A DNA stretch of 64,000 bases, taken from Pithys albifrons albifrons. Lineage: Eukaryota > Chordata > Aves > Passeriformes > Thamnophilidae. The stretch covers positions 22,929,224 through 22,993,223 of the forward strand of contig NC_092463.1 in assembly GCF_047495875.1 (NCBI RefSeq), read 5' to 3'. The translations under genes were made by a program, and so were the position numbers. Below, in pieces: positions 16,838-30,485 of the stretch; the first letter of the stretch is position 1, and each line of letters starts with the position of its first letter. Under the pieces are notes generated by a model. It saw nothing but the letters and a program-made list of their open reading frames with translations. It did no database searches and was not told the DNA's origin.

Positions 16838-19800
16838 TTGATGCTAACTTATTGGTAATTAAGACTTAAAAAAAAAAATCAATGCTTGCCTCATGACAGT
16901 TTTTGCATGTTAGGCTTAACTAAAACAGTTCCACAGCAGTCCTTGAGTATAATCTATAACCACAAGTGTTCTGGCAGCCCAGGTGTTTTCAGGTTCTGAG
17001 AGAAGCACTTGTGAGAGAAGAACCAGTCCAGCAGAGCCTTTGCCGGCCCAGGGGGATGTATGTCCTGCTGAATAGTCCCTGCCTGTTCTTTAGGTGCTGT
17101 TTGTGCAGACTTCAGACTGCTTGAGATCAACAGATCATTTCCTCTAATTATCACACAGGGAGTCTGAGATGGTAATGGCTCTGTGTCCCTGTTGCTAGTC
17201 TTTTTCTTATATATACAGAGGGAAAGGGCAGTTTTTAAAATTAGACGGGGTAAAATCACTGCAAGTGTTAAACCTTGTGAAGGTTACTGCTACAAACCCA
17301 GTGGTTCTTAAGATCTCCTTTAAAGACTGACAAATGTAGACAGATGCGTTCTGTTGAATTACAGCCAGATTAGGCTGTTGGTATCCCTCTAGCTGTGAAC
17401 TCCTGAGAGCTGTATGTACCTTACAGAACAAATAAAGAGTGGAATGAAAAAGCTCTAGATTCAGAGGGCCGATCTCTTCAGCAGCCTGAGAGCAAATGTC
17501 TGTGTGGGCTCCTGTTACAGCCAGTGCATCAATTGATGAACCGCACAAAACGGCACAAAACCTCACACACTGCAGTGACAAGTATGTAGCATGTCTCAAA
17601 TGCCAAACTTGAATAGGAATTATCCGGGTGTTAAGATAGCTGAAATATTTCCATATTAAATTACAAATAATCCTCTCTCTTGGATGTACCAAAGAACTGC
17701 GTGTTGTTCCTGTTTTGGAGTAATACTGTAAATGGGAGACATTTGAAAGTTCATCCTTTGAAACAGTCAGTGTATTCTATTGGCTATATTTTTATCAGAA
17801 TGCTGAAAATACCTGGTAATTTTAAAACTGCTAGTTAGTGCACCCATGATGTTGCATACCAGTGGTGCCTTTGAAAAGCTGTTTTCCCCAGCACTGCACT
17901 GAAGTTCACTTCATTACAGCTCACACAAAGCTCAGCAAAACTGATTGTTGGGGCCTTCTGTGGTTTTGTTGGTTATGGGTTTTTGGAGGGAGTGTCCCCA
18001 TGTTTCGTTTAATTACATCTTAATGCAGATATCAAGATGTCAAGAGGGATTAAGGTGTTTCAGTTGATAAAATAGGTTAATTCAGTTTCTGGCTCTAGAA
18101 AATTCAGATTAATTAGGAAATCCATATCACAAACTAGAAGGGAGAACCATAATGAAACGTACATGAAAGGTGTTCGGACATGTTTGTCCTTAGAGCTCTA
18201 TTACATGATTTGATATGGTGTTAAATAGAAGCTGATACCACTTCAGTCACTTAGTGGAGCAGGAGGTAGATCAAGAGGAAGCTTCTGAACAGGGTACAGT
18301 CGTTCTACCTTTGTGTAAATTCTGACATAATTAGCAGCTGATCATGTGGTCTGTGGTATAGCCTTATGTTCTTGGGCTTTATTTTTCCAAGTACCGTGCA
18401 TCAGTCGTTATTAATGGTTCTGAATGTATTTTCTTTGTGTAAAGGCAAATGGCTTCACCTCATTAAAGTGGTTTTAATAGTAGTGGCATCACTAATGCTT
18501 TATAGCTGACCAGGAGCCTCAAAAAAGATGATTTTGTAGTATAGTTTATGTGTAATAACAGAGTTGAAGGGAAAAAACTGTACAAAACAAGAACAGTAGA
18601 AATATTTCCTTATCAAATGAAAGTAATTGCCTCTACCTTGTGAAGGACATTGAGCTTTCTCTTGTGTGCACCTTTGCACACTGAGTGTGAGTTGCTGCAC
18701 ACCCGTGTGTGGGCTCGAAAAGCCTCCAAAATGTCTTTTGCAGGCTAGTGCATAGGTGCAAGAAATACTCCAACTCTGAGAGAAGTGTTAGTAACTGTAT
18801 CTACACATCTCTGAAAGTTTATCAGTTGCTGTCTCCATTGTGTTGTGTCCCCACTGCATGTGCTTGTTAAGAGCAAGCAACAAAGAGATTTTGCATTGGT
18901 GTTTGAAGTTCTGATGGAACTGCACCCTGGTACCCTGTGATAAGAGCCACCCTCACTTGTTCAGACAGAGAAGACAACTTACTCTTTTCCTGTGAAGCTT
19001 TTTGTTCATGCACGTACTACTTCTTAGGAGAACTGAGAGATTTCATGCTTTATCTTCAACCCTTTTTTTATGAGTTGTGGTCTTCTGGTTATTAAGTCAT
19101 CAGGTACTTAGTTCAGCTCCTGGAGGTGATAAGCAGAAATGTATGTCAGTCAAGATCTGTGCCAAGTCTTGAATGCTGTCCACTTGTGGTTTGGGTGGTT
19201 TTTTTTCTTTTCTATCATGCTTTGTTTTTCTTTTAAGGCTGTAAATCACATATAAAATAAAATAGAATCTGAGTAACATCCTTTTGGCAACTGCTGCATG
19301 AAGGAAAAAATGTACTGACTTGATCTTAGTTTAAGAGAAGGTCAGTCAAGAGTAAACTGAGCTAAGCCATTTTTAATACGTTTGTTACCATTGTGGAACT
19401 GAAACTACTTGAACATTTTTGTTCTACCCTGTTAGATGTAATTCCTGGAAATGGTTGCACTTGGGATTTCAGCTTACCTTTAATTTCCCAGGCTAAACAG
19501 TTATTCTAGCTTTTCAAGATGAACAAAATGTTCTGGTGTTAGGAAAAGAGGATGTGTTTCTTACCACTTCATTAAATATGTACTGTTGAAAGAAGGGGAA
19601 GCTGGAAGTCCATTTTTGACTTGGAAGCAGGCTTAGAAAATGCTTTGAGTGTTCAAATAATTACTGCTTTTTATTTGGCGGAGTTAGAAACTAAAAGGGA
19701 AATTTTTATATGTCGTGAAATTCATCCAGTTACTTGTGTTCTCAAAGTGAAGGTACCATTTGGTTATATTGTAACTTGTTTAATTACACTGCAAGATCCA

Positions 19801-20199
19801 GCCCTCTGTATCACTCCGGTATAATCAGGACATGTTTCCAGATGTCAGAGAAGTGTCAGCCTGGTAGTGTTTGGTCTGTAAGAGATGGCTTTCAGTTCTT
19901 TAGCTTTGCTTGCCAGCTAATCTTTAATTCTCTGTGCTTCACAAGCCTTACCTATTAGTCTTCCTCCCAGAATAAATGTTGCTACTCCTGCTTTTGAGAT
20001 GCAAAAATGCAAAGCCAGAAGAGGTGCATACCAGAGCAGTGAAGATCTACCACAGTTTACTTAAAAAGCCTGTGTCATAGGTGACATTTTAATGCAGTAC
20101 AGCTACTTTCCCTGTAAAAATGAAAAAAGTATATACAAAAAGCTTTTAAAGAAAATTCAAAATATGTCTATTGTTGGTTTTTTTAATCGTGTGTCATCA

Positions 20200-20530
20200 A
20201 TGTCCTCTGAGAGACTTGAGCTATGCTTTTAACAAATGGTCCTCTCCACTCTGTGAGTCTATTGAACCCTGGAGCTGCACAGTGGGAGTCTTGACAGACT
20301 GGAAGTTGCATTAAACAGCTTTGGGTTTTTATTGAAAACATTGTCCTTTGTTCAAAGGAAAGGTAATTATTCTGCCCTGGAATGATAACAGCCCCTCCTT
20401 TATTGACAGCACACCATATGGTTGTGATAAATTACATGGCCCTGGCACAGCTGCAGCTTTTTGGTAGCAATGGGTGACATAAAAGCTTCATGTCCAGATT
20501 GGTAGAAAATAAGAAATAAAGATTGTTTAT
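20200..20530. promoter_or_regulatory. Candidate intronic regulatory element with CCTTTGTTCAAAGG palindrome
   Basis: A repeat-free stretch containing the palindromic pair CCTTTG-TT-CAAAGG (20345-20358), which fits paired SOX or TCF/LEF-type sites, followed by GGTAATTATTC and a GATAA motif. Such clusters are typical of enhancers, but nothing here proves activity or conservation. Confidence 0.22.
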
Positions 20531-22130
20531 GGAAATTACATACTTCCCTGTGTTTGGTGTCATGGTTTTTTCCTCTAATATTGTCTATTAGTTGTACCTC
20601 TAAAGGAAAATTTCAGAAAGCAGGATAGTGCATGGGATTTTTCAGAAACTAGTTCTTTCTGCAAGTTCAGTTTCACTAATGTGTTGAGGGACTTGAAAAA
20701 GTGACGATAGACATCTTGAGTATTATGCAATTGGCACCGTTTGTTTTACCTTACCCCCCAAGGACTGTTAGTGTAGTTCTCACCTAGCAGTAAGAACTGT
20801 GCAGATTATTAAAGGGTTTTACGCAAAGATTGGTTGTACTTAAACTCATTTGTTGCTGTTGCTCCAGGGAGGTAGGTTCCTTTTCTGAAAGCTTGCCAAG
20901 TAGTCAGTTTACATCTATAAGCGAAAGTTCAGAGTGGTGTTAGGCAGTTTACTGGCTAATTTGTCCTCCTGGCAACTTCTTTTATTTGCTGTCCTAGCCG
21001 GAGTATCGTTTCTTCTTCTAACCTGTTTAATTATATGATACTATTTGATTATATGATACATTCGGGCTCAGTTCTTGTGCTCTGACAAAAATAAACATCT
21101 GAACTGGTGATGATTGTCAGACAGAAATGCCTGTAAGAGTCTTGGAGGTGAGAAACAGTTTTGGTTCTCTTAATATCTGAATTACAACTCTAAGAGAGGT
21201 TTAAATGCTTGCAAATAGAACATATTGTATGTGACTTTCTATAGTGTCTGATTTGTTGAGAATGTTGGCTGGTGTCTGTGTCCAGATTTTATTTCAGAAC
21301 ACAATTCTAAACCTTTTCAATTTGTTAATTTTACTTACTTTAAAAAAATCACGTCAACCCTATGATGAAGTTTATTCTTGCCAAGTTCTTTTAATAACTT
21401 TTGTGAGGCTCATTGCTGCATAGCAAAGTGTCATCAACTAGCTCTGCAAAGCATTTCAGTCTTTTTTTTTTATTTGGGCTGAGGTAGCAGTAATACCACT
21501 CATTACTAATTCTTACTTTCCTACCACTTCTGTTTTTAGACTTGGAGTCCATACAGTTATATTTGCACAATATAGCATGAATAACATTTATCTTAGATTT
21601 AGATGTAAAAAGAAAACACTTTGAACCTGGCATTGCTATGCTTGTTATTTCTGTGGCCAGGCAGTTTGGACATGCATGTGGAGATTGGCCACAGGTTAAA
21701 ATAACTCCAAAGCCATGTTGAGTGGTTACTAAAATTCAGTCAAGAATTTTTATGTATAGTGAGCAAAGTGCCATGGCAAGTGTGACTCACTGCTTGGCTG
21801 CGGAGTACATGAGAAGGGGATGTGTATTATTCTGGTTTGGCAGCTTGGACCTTCACCTTTTGTGGGCAAAATACCTCAGCAATTCTAAGCCATTTAGGCA
21901 AGACACATCATATCTAATATGCGCAGTTTGTTGAGGAGCAAAAGTTACAAAGTGCTTATTATTATTAGTCTCTCAAACAGTAGGCTTGACATTTTATCCT
22001 CTCCTGTAGGAGGCAGCTAAAAGTACAAAGTAGAACTGAATATGTGTAATTTTAGTGTGTATTAATTAATGTGTGTAATGTTTTCTGCATCTATTAAGTT
22101 ATAAGTTTTTGATGATTTTAGGGTTTACCT

Positions 22131-22337
22131 AAGAGGGAAGGAGTTTCTGAAAACTGAAACTGTGAGGGTGGTGAAGCATTGGAACATGCTGCTCCTGGAG
22201 GTTGTAGTGTTTCCATCTGTGGAGACAGTCAACACCCCAACTGGACACAGTTCTGGGCAACCTATTCTAGTTGATTCTGCTTGAGCAGGCAGATTGGACT
22301 GGCTGAGTTCAAGACACTCTTCCAACCTAAAGGATTT
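22131..22337 (+). mobile_element. Degenerate CR1 LINE fragment (plus strand)
   Basis: Follows the CR1 3' region in order: a GAGGGTGGTGAAGCATTGGA block, the 'contact with GGAGGTTGTAGTGTTTCC' block, the GGCAACC…TTCT block, GAGCAGGCAGATTGGACTGG, and TTCCAACCTA. About 205 bp remain; it is well diverged and lacks the terminal tail repeats, so it is older than the other copies. Confidence 0.82.
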
Positions 22338-24961
22338 GTGAACAGTGAAAGTGGTACCTCCCACATCAGTAGCAGCTATTTTCAGCACATTCAGACATTT
22401 TATCTTTTGACACAAAGAATAATAAAACTGTAGAGAGCATCTTTTACGTGCCACAAATGCCTTTTTTCAGGGGTGTTGTATGATGGGGAAAGGTACAGTG
22501 CAGGTGCTTCAAGAGTCATTGTCTATGCAAGATGCATCCTAAAATGACCTCATTGTATTGACACTTCTTAATTATATCAATTCCTGATGCTTCATAGGTG
22601 ATTTATGCCTGTTTGCTTGTGGGCATTTCCAGCCTGTGATCAGGGAAGCTGACTTGTTCTCTGATGAGATTCTTTCTGATGGTCTTGGGCAAGTCAATAC
22701 AATGTGTCAATAGCCATCCTACTAGACCTGGGCTGGTGAGGGTGATTCCAGCATCTCATTTCTTGGACCGACCATAAATATATTAGGTACTCTCACATCT
22801 GATTGCACCAAATCAGGTCAGGAGATCATCAAAGCATTTGGAACCTCTGTTTGGAGTTTAGTGATGCTCATGGGTAGAACATTCTGTTACACTTATAAAG
22901 GATGTGTAATTGGTAAGGAGGCAAGATTCAAGGGTGCATTCTTACCTTGCCAAATGGGCTGTTTTGTCCCTTGTACAAGCTGTTACATGTCCTTTGCTCA
23001 GCAGTTCTGGAGTTGCTATTTGATTACTGTCTTTCAAATTTACCTTTTGGTTAGACGGGTTTCTTGCATCTGCCTTGGCTACTCACATCTTTGAGATGCT
23101 ATTCCCTAATTCAATCACCCTATAGCCTTGAAGTACCAAAGCAGTCCAGCCAAGGTGTTTCATCTATTAAAAAAAGCTTCTTTTCTAAGGTATGTTCCAG
23201 TTTTCATTCCTACTATAGTTACATGCCTTATCAGGTCAGTTCCTCCTTCCTTCTCTGAGGATTACTTTTTTGGTGATCTTCCTGCAGAGGAATGACTGGC
23301 AGCTTTTAGTAGTAGTTTCTTTCTTCCTGGTAATGTTTGACTTTCATCCAAGTCAGGTTATTATCTTCTTGCATTTTAGGATTAAGCTTTGTACTTCAGT
23401 GCTGAAACTCTTCTTCCGATCATGGAGAGCAATGAGGTCTTGTCCAAGGTTTCAGTTTATCAGTGGCTGCAGTTGCTTGGTGAACTATTGAGATTGGTTA
23501 CAGAAGTCTCCTCGAGTAGTGGAAACATACTCTGCTAATAGCAAATACTCTAACATAGCCCAAGATAACTTAAAAATGTCTTTCAGACCCCTGCAGGTCA
23601 ATTGTCTTACATTTTAGTTTCAGCTTCATCAGAATCTCTGCCACCGATACAGTATATGGTAATGATGCTACATTTGGTAACATAGCCCTTTATTCACATC
23701 TGTTTTAAAGACTCGGGCCCTTTGTTGGCTAATTGTAATGACAGGCGGTACTTGGAGTCTTCCATCCTGTGGATTTTTAGATCTACCTTTCTTAATGAAT
23801 GTAAATACTTGAGGTGTTACTTTCATTCTATTTTCCTCTGAGTCCTTAGCAGGTTACTGAATTCTGTAGTTGAGAATCTGTAAAGGATGTGTGTAGGGCT
23901 GAACATTAACTTAGTTTCAGTTGGATGGGGAAGATGCAGGTTGCTGTACAATTGTGCCAACTAAAAAGGCAAAAACTATAAAAGTTGATTACTAATGATG
24001 TATGTACACCCAGAAGATTAAACCTCCATGCACACAAAATAATTAAAGAATTGAGTTAATAAGAAATCATTTTCCTTCCACTTTAATGACTATGGACTAA
24101 TAATTTCTGTTTTAGCAACTAGAAACGCCTCTAATGGAGTTTACTTATTTTATATATTTGCAACTATTACTACATGTTTGGTTTATGCTGCTTTTAGGAG
24201 CCAGCATTGGCCAGATTTGAGGCAGAATAGTCTGCTAACCAGTCTTTTTTTTTGTAACGTCAGTAACATTCTGCTGGTTTAATCTCTCTTTAAAGCTTGA
24301 GTTTTCAGGATCTTAAAAAAAGGATTTTTGCTGTAGAAAAGCTGACTCCTGTAGTTTGATAAACATTGGCTCAGTTTAAATCAGTTGAGTTCAATACTGC
24401 TTTTACTAACTCCTTAAAATGTTTATTCATGCTGATCTCCCTGGAATATGTATCTTATTTCAAAGTCTCTCTGTTCACATGATGAAGTCTGCTGTTTGAG
24501 GCAAAAGATGAGTAATCAAATAATTATAATACTGTCATGGCTGTGCACAGAGGAGCAGCCATTTTAGCTGATTTTATTGCTATGTCATTTTGTAATATGT
24601 TTGTGTCCCCATATTGCAGAAACTCTTTGGCATGAGCTAAGACTTACGCTCACTGCTGTGCAGACATTGCCACTGCTCTAGAGAAGTTTAAATGATACAC
24701 AGACCAGGGCAGTATGAAGAAATCAGCCTTACCCTGTCAATACAAATACTGTTTTATTGGCTACAGCAAGGTTGGGCAACACTATTACTGTGATATTTGA
24801 AGTACATATGCAGCCTCATCAGTCAAGTTCTTTTGTGGCCACCAACATAGAGTTTCTATTAATAGAATAATAAACTGTGAAATGTATGCTATTTTGAACA
24901 ATTAGTAAGATCTGGCAAAGTGCCTCCATAGTGGCTTTTCTGTATTTAGAGGGAGCTTATA

Positions 24962-25233
24962 AGAAAGATGAGGACAAACTTTTTGGTAGGACCTATTGTG
25001 ATAGAACAAGGGGCCATGGTTTTAAACTAAAAGGTTACAACAAGGGTAGTGGAATACAGGCCCAGGCTGCCCAGGGAAGTGGTGGATGCCCCATCCCTGG
25101 AACTATTTAAGGCCTGGTTGAATGGGGCTCTGAGCAACCTGCTGTAGTGAAAGATGTTCCTGGTCATGGCAGGGGGAATGGAATTAGATGATCTTTAAGG
25201 TCCTTTCCAACCCAAATCATTTTATGATTCTAA
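24962..25233 (+). mobile_element. CR1 LINE fragment (plus strand)
   Basis: Contains successive CR1 3'-end landmarks: AGGACAAACTTTTTGGTAGG, GAACAAGGGGCCATGGTTTT, GGCTGCCCAGGGAAGTGGTG, TTAGATGATCTTTAAGGTCC, CTTTCCAACCCAAATCATTT, and TATGATTCT at its end. A 5'-truncated copy of about 270 bp. Confidence 0.92.
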
Positions 25234-26479
25234 CAGATTGCATCTTTCCTGTTATATCAAGAGACATGATCTTGTCTTGGTGAGAGCTGCATATCTTTAC
25301 GATGAAGTTCATGGGGAGAGCAGGCTGCCTTGGAGTTCTCTAAATGCAGCTGGTAGTTGCAAACAAAAGCAGAAAGTGCAAATATAAAAATATTCCTCTG
25401 GGCTCTGGAATATGCCAAAGGCTTCAATCTCACCAGTATACATAAACTCAGTGAGTACACAATACATGCACCCAGCTGCTTTTTGGCATGCCTTTAGGCT
25501 CCACTGGAAATGTTTAGTTTGATAGCAAATGCAATGACAGATACTTAATATTAGCATAAATTTTATTTCTCTGAGACCTTTCAATGCCAAGAATATCAGC
25601 CATAATTTTTCTTTACTCCATTTTCTGTTTATGATTCTCTTTTGTTTTACCATTGCCAATTTAAAAAATCAGATTTGACCATTTTCCTCTCTCCTTTATA
25701 GCACTGAGCATTTTTGCCATCACCTCTGCAGTGGCTCCATGCTGAGTGCCCGTGTAATCCAGGCAAATCCTCTGCGTACAGTATTGCTGAAAGCCACAGT
25801 CGCGGGGTTAACTCAGAATGGTCACAAGCCAAGCCCTTCACCGCTTCTCCTAAAATAAATCGTTGCTAATGCTGCTGCCATATGGCCATGAACATGAGCT
25901 CTCAGTGGTCTTTTGATTTCCTCATCCACACTTTCAAGTGCTGGCTCTTAAACTGTACTTCTCCTACCGTGTTATTTGTAATTTCTCCCCCAAGCAGTGA
26001 ACTCGGGAAGCACACAAGTATGTCAGAAGAATAAATAACTTTACTCAACTGTCCCATTGGTGATTCGTTAGCATCTCCTGGGTGAATTAAACACAGATTT
26101 CCCATGATGCAGTGCAGGCCTTTTTCGGGGAGCACATGCTGTGAGCAGGTCTCAGACACCCTTGGGTACCGCACTTGTGGACTCCTGGTGTGCAGCACTG
26201 GCCACGAGTGGAAGGTGCCTCATCCTTCTGGTGACCCTGGGCTCAAGACATGCAGCCCAGACTCTTCCATTTCCAAGCTTGCTTTAAACCTGGATTCCCC
26301 ATCAGCCCTGCAAAAAACCCAGTGAGTTGATTCTGTCTTCTGACTGGTTTGCTAAATACTAGAGTTTGAGCTATTAAACAGTACTATAATAGCGCTGAGT
26401 TAAGTTATTAATTATTTTCTCTAAATTTCTCATTGTTTTGGCAGGTTCTCTTGGCATTTGCCACTGTGAACTGGTGTTT

Positions 26480-26791
26480 TCTTCCTCATGAGAGGAAGAG
26501 GAGGGCCAGACACTGATGTCTTCTCTGAAGTGACCAGTGACAGAACCTAAGGGAATGGCCTGAAGTTGTGTCACAGGAGGTTTAGGTTGGATATTAGAAA
26601 AAAGTTCTTCACCCAGAGGGTGGTTGGGCACTGGAAGTCATCACAACACCAAGCAGGACGGAGTTCAAGGAGCATTTGAATGATACTCTCAGGCACATGG
26701 TGTGACTCTTGGGGATGGTCCTGTGCAGGGCCAGGAGTTGGACTCCATGATCCTTGTAGGTCCCTTCCAACTCAGCGTATTCTATGATTTC
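26480..26791 (+). mobile_element. CR1 LINE fragment (plus strand)
   Basis: Carries the CR1 signatures AAGTGACCAGTGACAGAACC, GGTTTAGGTTGGATATTAGA, AAAGTTCTTCACCCAGAGGG, GGACTCCATGATCCTTGTAG, and the end TTCCAACTCAGCGTATTCTA followed by TGATTTC. Roughly 310 bp, 5'-truncated. Its wording differs from the 24.9-kb copy, which suggests a different CR1 subfamily. Confidence 0.93.
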
Positions 26792-28589
26792 TAATGTAAA
26801 ACTGGGGGAATATAGTATTGTGGCCCATACATTTTAATGTGTCTCTGTGCAATCTCAGGTTAGTTGTACATAGTTGTATAGTTGTATATAATACTTTTCT
26901 GAAGATTTATAATGAAAATCTGGAGACAGCCTCTGAAGGGAAGGATGTATAATTCTGACTGAAAACATTGGCAGCAATGCAGCGTTTACACAAGCAGTCT
27001 TGGAGAAAGCAGATTGAAACATGTGGAGCCACCTTGTCCCTGGAACTTAAACAATGAGATAGGAAAAGTATTCTGAAAGATAAGAAATCAGTATGTAATG
27101 TAAATATGTATAGAATTTTCTTTATTAGCTTGCATAGTGTGATCTCTTAAAAGAAACCACTGAAACTTTGCTTTATACCTCCATCTTGTTCATGAGCTGT
27201 TGTAAATCACTTTTTTTTTTGAGGCTGACAGAATAGGTTGCTGTAGGAGGTCACCTTTCCATTATTGAGTGGATGAGTGCTGCCTTTGGCAGGCTTGTAC
27301 ATGTGAATAGGTCTTGATCCCTCTTTCTGCCTTGGGGTGTGAGTTTATGTCAGGAGTCTTCTTTCTGACAGATGATGTTACAAGCATCTTAAAATCAGCA
27401 CTGGATGAAATCAGCATATCCTAGTTCCTTAAACATCCATTACAGCATTTTTAACAGCATTGTGCTCTCCCCATCTCTCTTAGTGCAACTTTTCCTTAAA
27501 AGGTAAAAGTGTTGGCATTTAATCATCATTGGACTGGAATTTTGTTTAGTGTTCCAGTGTTTTTTAGTTTTAAATCTCACTCTACTTTCTCTGGTTTTAA
27601 GTTACTCACTGTAGTCCCTAACTGGTACTACCTTGTTTCTAATCTGACCCTTGTTTCCGGTCAGATATTCTTAAACTGTGCTTGTCCTTTCTGCTAGTTG
27701 ATAAATATAAAAACATTTTGTTGGGGTTTTTTTCGGCATGCAAATGTTATTAGAAGCCATGCTTGACTTCTGCTTTTCAGCAGCAGCCTTCAAGAGGGGA
27801 GTTTTCGGTACCTTGTATGAAAAACATGTTCATGGCAGTAAAAGGGTAGAAGGGCTTTTATATCTTCTCAAAAAAAAGAAATTGGCTGTTGTGTTGGTTT
27901 TTTTAATTATGAAGTATTTACAAATTTAGTGTCCAGAAAACAACTTGACTTATTATGTTAACATTGCAAAAGATCTTCATAAGCCCTTGGGAGGCAACTT
28001 AGCTTCTGAAAGCTTAGTGGAGAATCTGTTAAATCAGCAGAAGAATATTGAATTCCTGGTCGAGATTTGAAAAATGCTTGTTTCCAAAACAGAATACACA
28101 GAATTATGTCTTCCACTTGAAACAGCCAACCAAAAGACAGAAATGCAGGAATAATAAACAGAATGAAAATATAAGCCTTTGCAAAAACAAGGGGGTTTAA
28201 ATGTGGAAAAATTTACAAGCTCGATTATATTATAGCATCACTCTGACTTGAAAAAACAAACTTCTAGAGAATGGTATATGTAACCAGGTTTTCCTCACCA
28301 GTTTACTTTGATTTAAGCACTTCCCAATGTCTGAAAATACAGACTTTTTGAAGTAGAAATTCTCTTATTTTCTTCTGTTTGGCCTGTTGATAGCAAGGTG
28401 TATATGGAGGAAAAGCTCTATCCGTGCTAATGAAATAGTGTTGTTCACACTGGTGCTCGCAGAAAAGCAGTGACAAAATGTTGCAGCCTGGTCCATATCC
28501 TTTTGGTGTAGGGTGTATTTAGCCATATTCTGTTTGGGGAGCAGGACACAATGATGTCACTTTGTTCTCTGTGCCTTTGTCATGGATTA

Positions 28590-28665
28590 TGATATCTTTT
28601 TATCTTTTTTTTCTTTCTTTTTTTTTTTTGGTGTGTGACTTTGGGGGTTTTGTTTGTTTTTGAAA
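28590..28665. repeat. Pyrimidine/oligo-T tract
   Basis: Long T runs interrupted by C (TTTTTTTTCTTTCTTT and following), then a GTTTTGTTTG block. Simple sequence; no coding content. Confidence 0.7.
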
Positions 28666-28944
28666 TTTGTTTTCAGTGAAGGTTGGCTTTTGATTACATA
28701 CATGTCTGCTAAAAATGTTAGTAAGTTTGCGTAGTCAAATATTTCCACAAAATTGGTTTGTAGGTTGGTCGTATCATTTGGTAACAATGGTGTATGCAAC
28801 AGAACTGACCCTTTCCAAAAGCTCTTTTTATTCCACGCAACAGTCAGTAAACATTAGTGCTCAGGTTATAAAATGCCTTTCAGCATTATTTCCTGAAAAA
28901 GTAGGTTGAGATCTGCTGCTTTGATGTCCTTTCACACCATGTGC

Positions 28945-29623
28945 ATGTGGCTTTCCAGCAGGGCTGACCCGCTGGAAAACAAATCTGTGGAGAAGGACCT
29001 GGAGGTCCTGGTAGACAAAAAGCTGCCCATGAGCCAGCAGTGTGCCCTTGTGACCAAAAAGGCCAGTGGTATCCTGGGGTGCATTAGAAAGGGTATTGCC
29101 AGTAGGTAAAGGGAGGTGATCCTGCCCCTCCTACTCAGTCCTGGTGAGGCCCCCTGTGGAGTGCTGTGTCCAGGGCTGGGCTCCTCAGTACAAGAGAGAC
29201 AGGGAGCTCCTGGTGCAATTCCAGTGAAGGGCCACAAAGATGATTAAGGGAGCATCTGTCTTACGAGGAAAGGCTGAAGGAGCTGGGCATATTCAGCCTC
29301 AAGAAGAGATGACTGAGAGGGGACCTCATCAATGTATGCAAGTATCTGAAGGGAGGATGTCAAGAGGGTGGAGCCAGACTCTGCTCCTTGGTGTCAAGCA
29401 ATAGGACGAGAGGCATGGGGCAGAAACTGATGCACAGGAAATTTCACCTGAACTTGAAGAAGGTGTTTGGAACAGATTGCCCAGAGAGGTTGTGGAGTCT
29501 CCCTCCCTGGAGATACTCAAGATACTCTGGATGCAATCCTGTGAAATGTACTCTAGGATGACCCTGCCTGAGCAGGGAGGTTGGACCAAATGAACCACCA
29601 CCTTACCCTGTCTGTGATTCTGC
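28945..29623 (+). mobile_element. CR1 LINE, 3' part of ORF2 plus 3' UTR (plus strand)
   Basis: Starts within the C-terminal coding region of CR1 ORF2 (product [20 protein letters not shown], then [18 protein letters not shown]) and continues through the usual 3' sequence (GGGAGGTGATCCTGCCCCTC; GGAGATACTCAAGATACTCT) to TGTGATTCTG near 29620. About 680 bp, so the longest CR1 copy here that retains its true 3' end. The reading frame breaks at 29106 (TAA after CIRKGIASR), so it is inactive. Confidence 0.92.
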
Positions 29624-30485
29624 GTATAAATGCACACAGAGCCATAATCCCCATGAGCACTGTTGGCCAAGTATCTTCTTTTAGTTAGCTTGATTTTTAC
29701 TTTTTTCATCTAAGAAAGGCCAAAAAACATAACTTGTTTAGTCCTGGGAAAGCATTTGTTACAAGGGAGGGAAAAGTTTTATTAGATGCCTTGGACTGTG
29801 GCTGTCAGGAGAGGAGAGGATAAGAAACCTGCCCAGATGAGCAGTCCTACAAAAGTGATAGCCCTCCAAGAAAAGTATATCTGCTGAGGTTATGCTAACA
29901 TCAGTAAAGCTGTGGTATTTGTCAGGGTAAAGTTATTGCTGGATAAATCCCTTCCTTGACTGAAATAAGCTATGCTATACTATCAGAAATAATTCTGCCA
30001 CAAATTAAGGATGGCACATCTAATGCTTCTCATGTCTAACACCTCTGTGCTGTCAGAAGTTTGTAAGATAGGACAAGCTTGAAAAACAATGTAAAGTGAA
30101 CTACATTAGAGACTGATTTTCCATAAAGAATCAATAGAGTGTTTTCATCTCAAAGATGCCTTATGGATCTGATATTAAGATTAATTTGTCCTAATCTTCT
30201 TCTTGCAGTGATTTAAAAATGTGTCTTTAGTATGCCTCAATCAATCTTACTAACAAAACCTGCTTCTTGTTAGACACATATTGAGTCTTACCAGAGACAG
30301 TATGCTACTATCAGAGTACATCTTCACAAGTTCTCACCAAATTCTTTTAAATCTGTGCTAGTAAATGTTTTAATTTCCATGATCATGTAATGAAAACCGA
30401 AACTGAAAGTGTTCACTGTGTTACAGAATGAGCTGTTATTGAGGGACTGAGTAATTGAGGCAATGAATATGTATCACAAGCGGAA

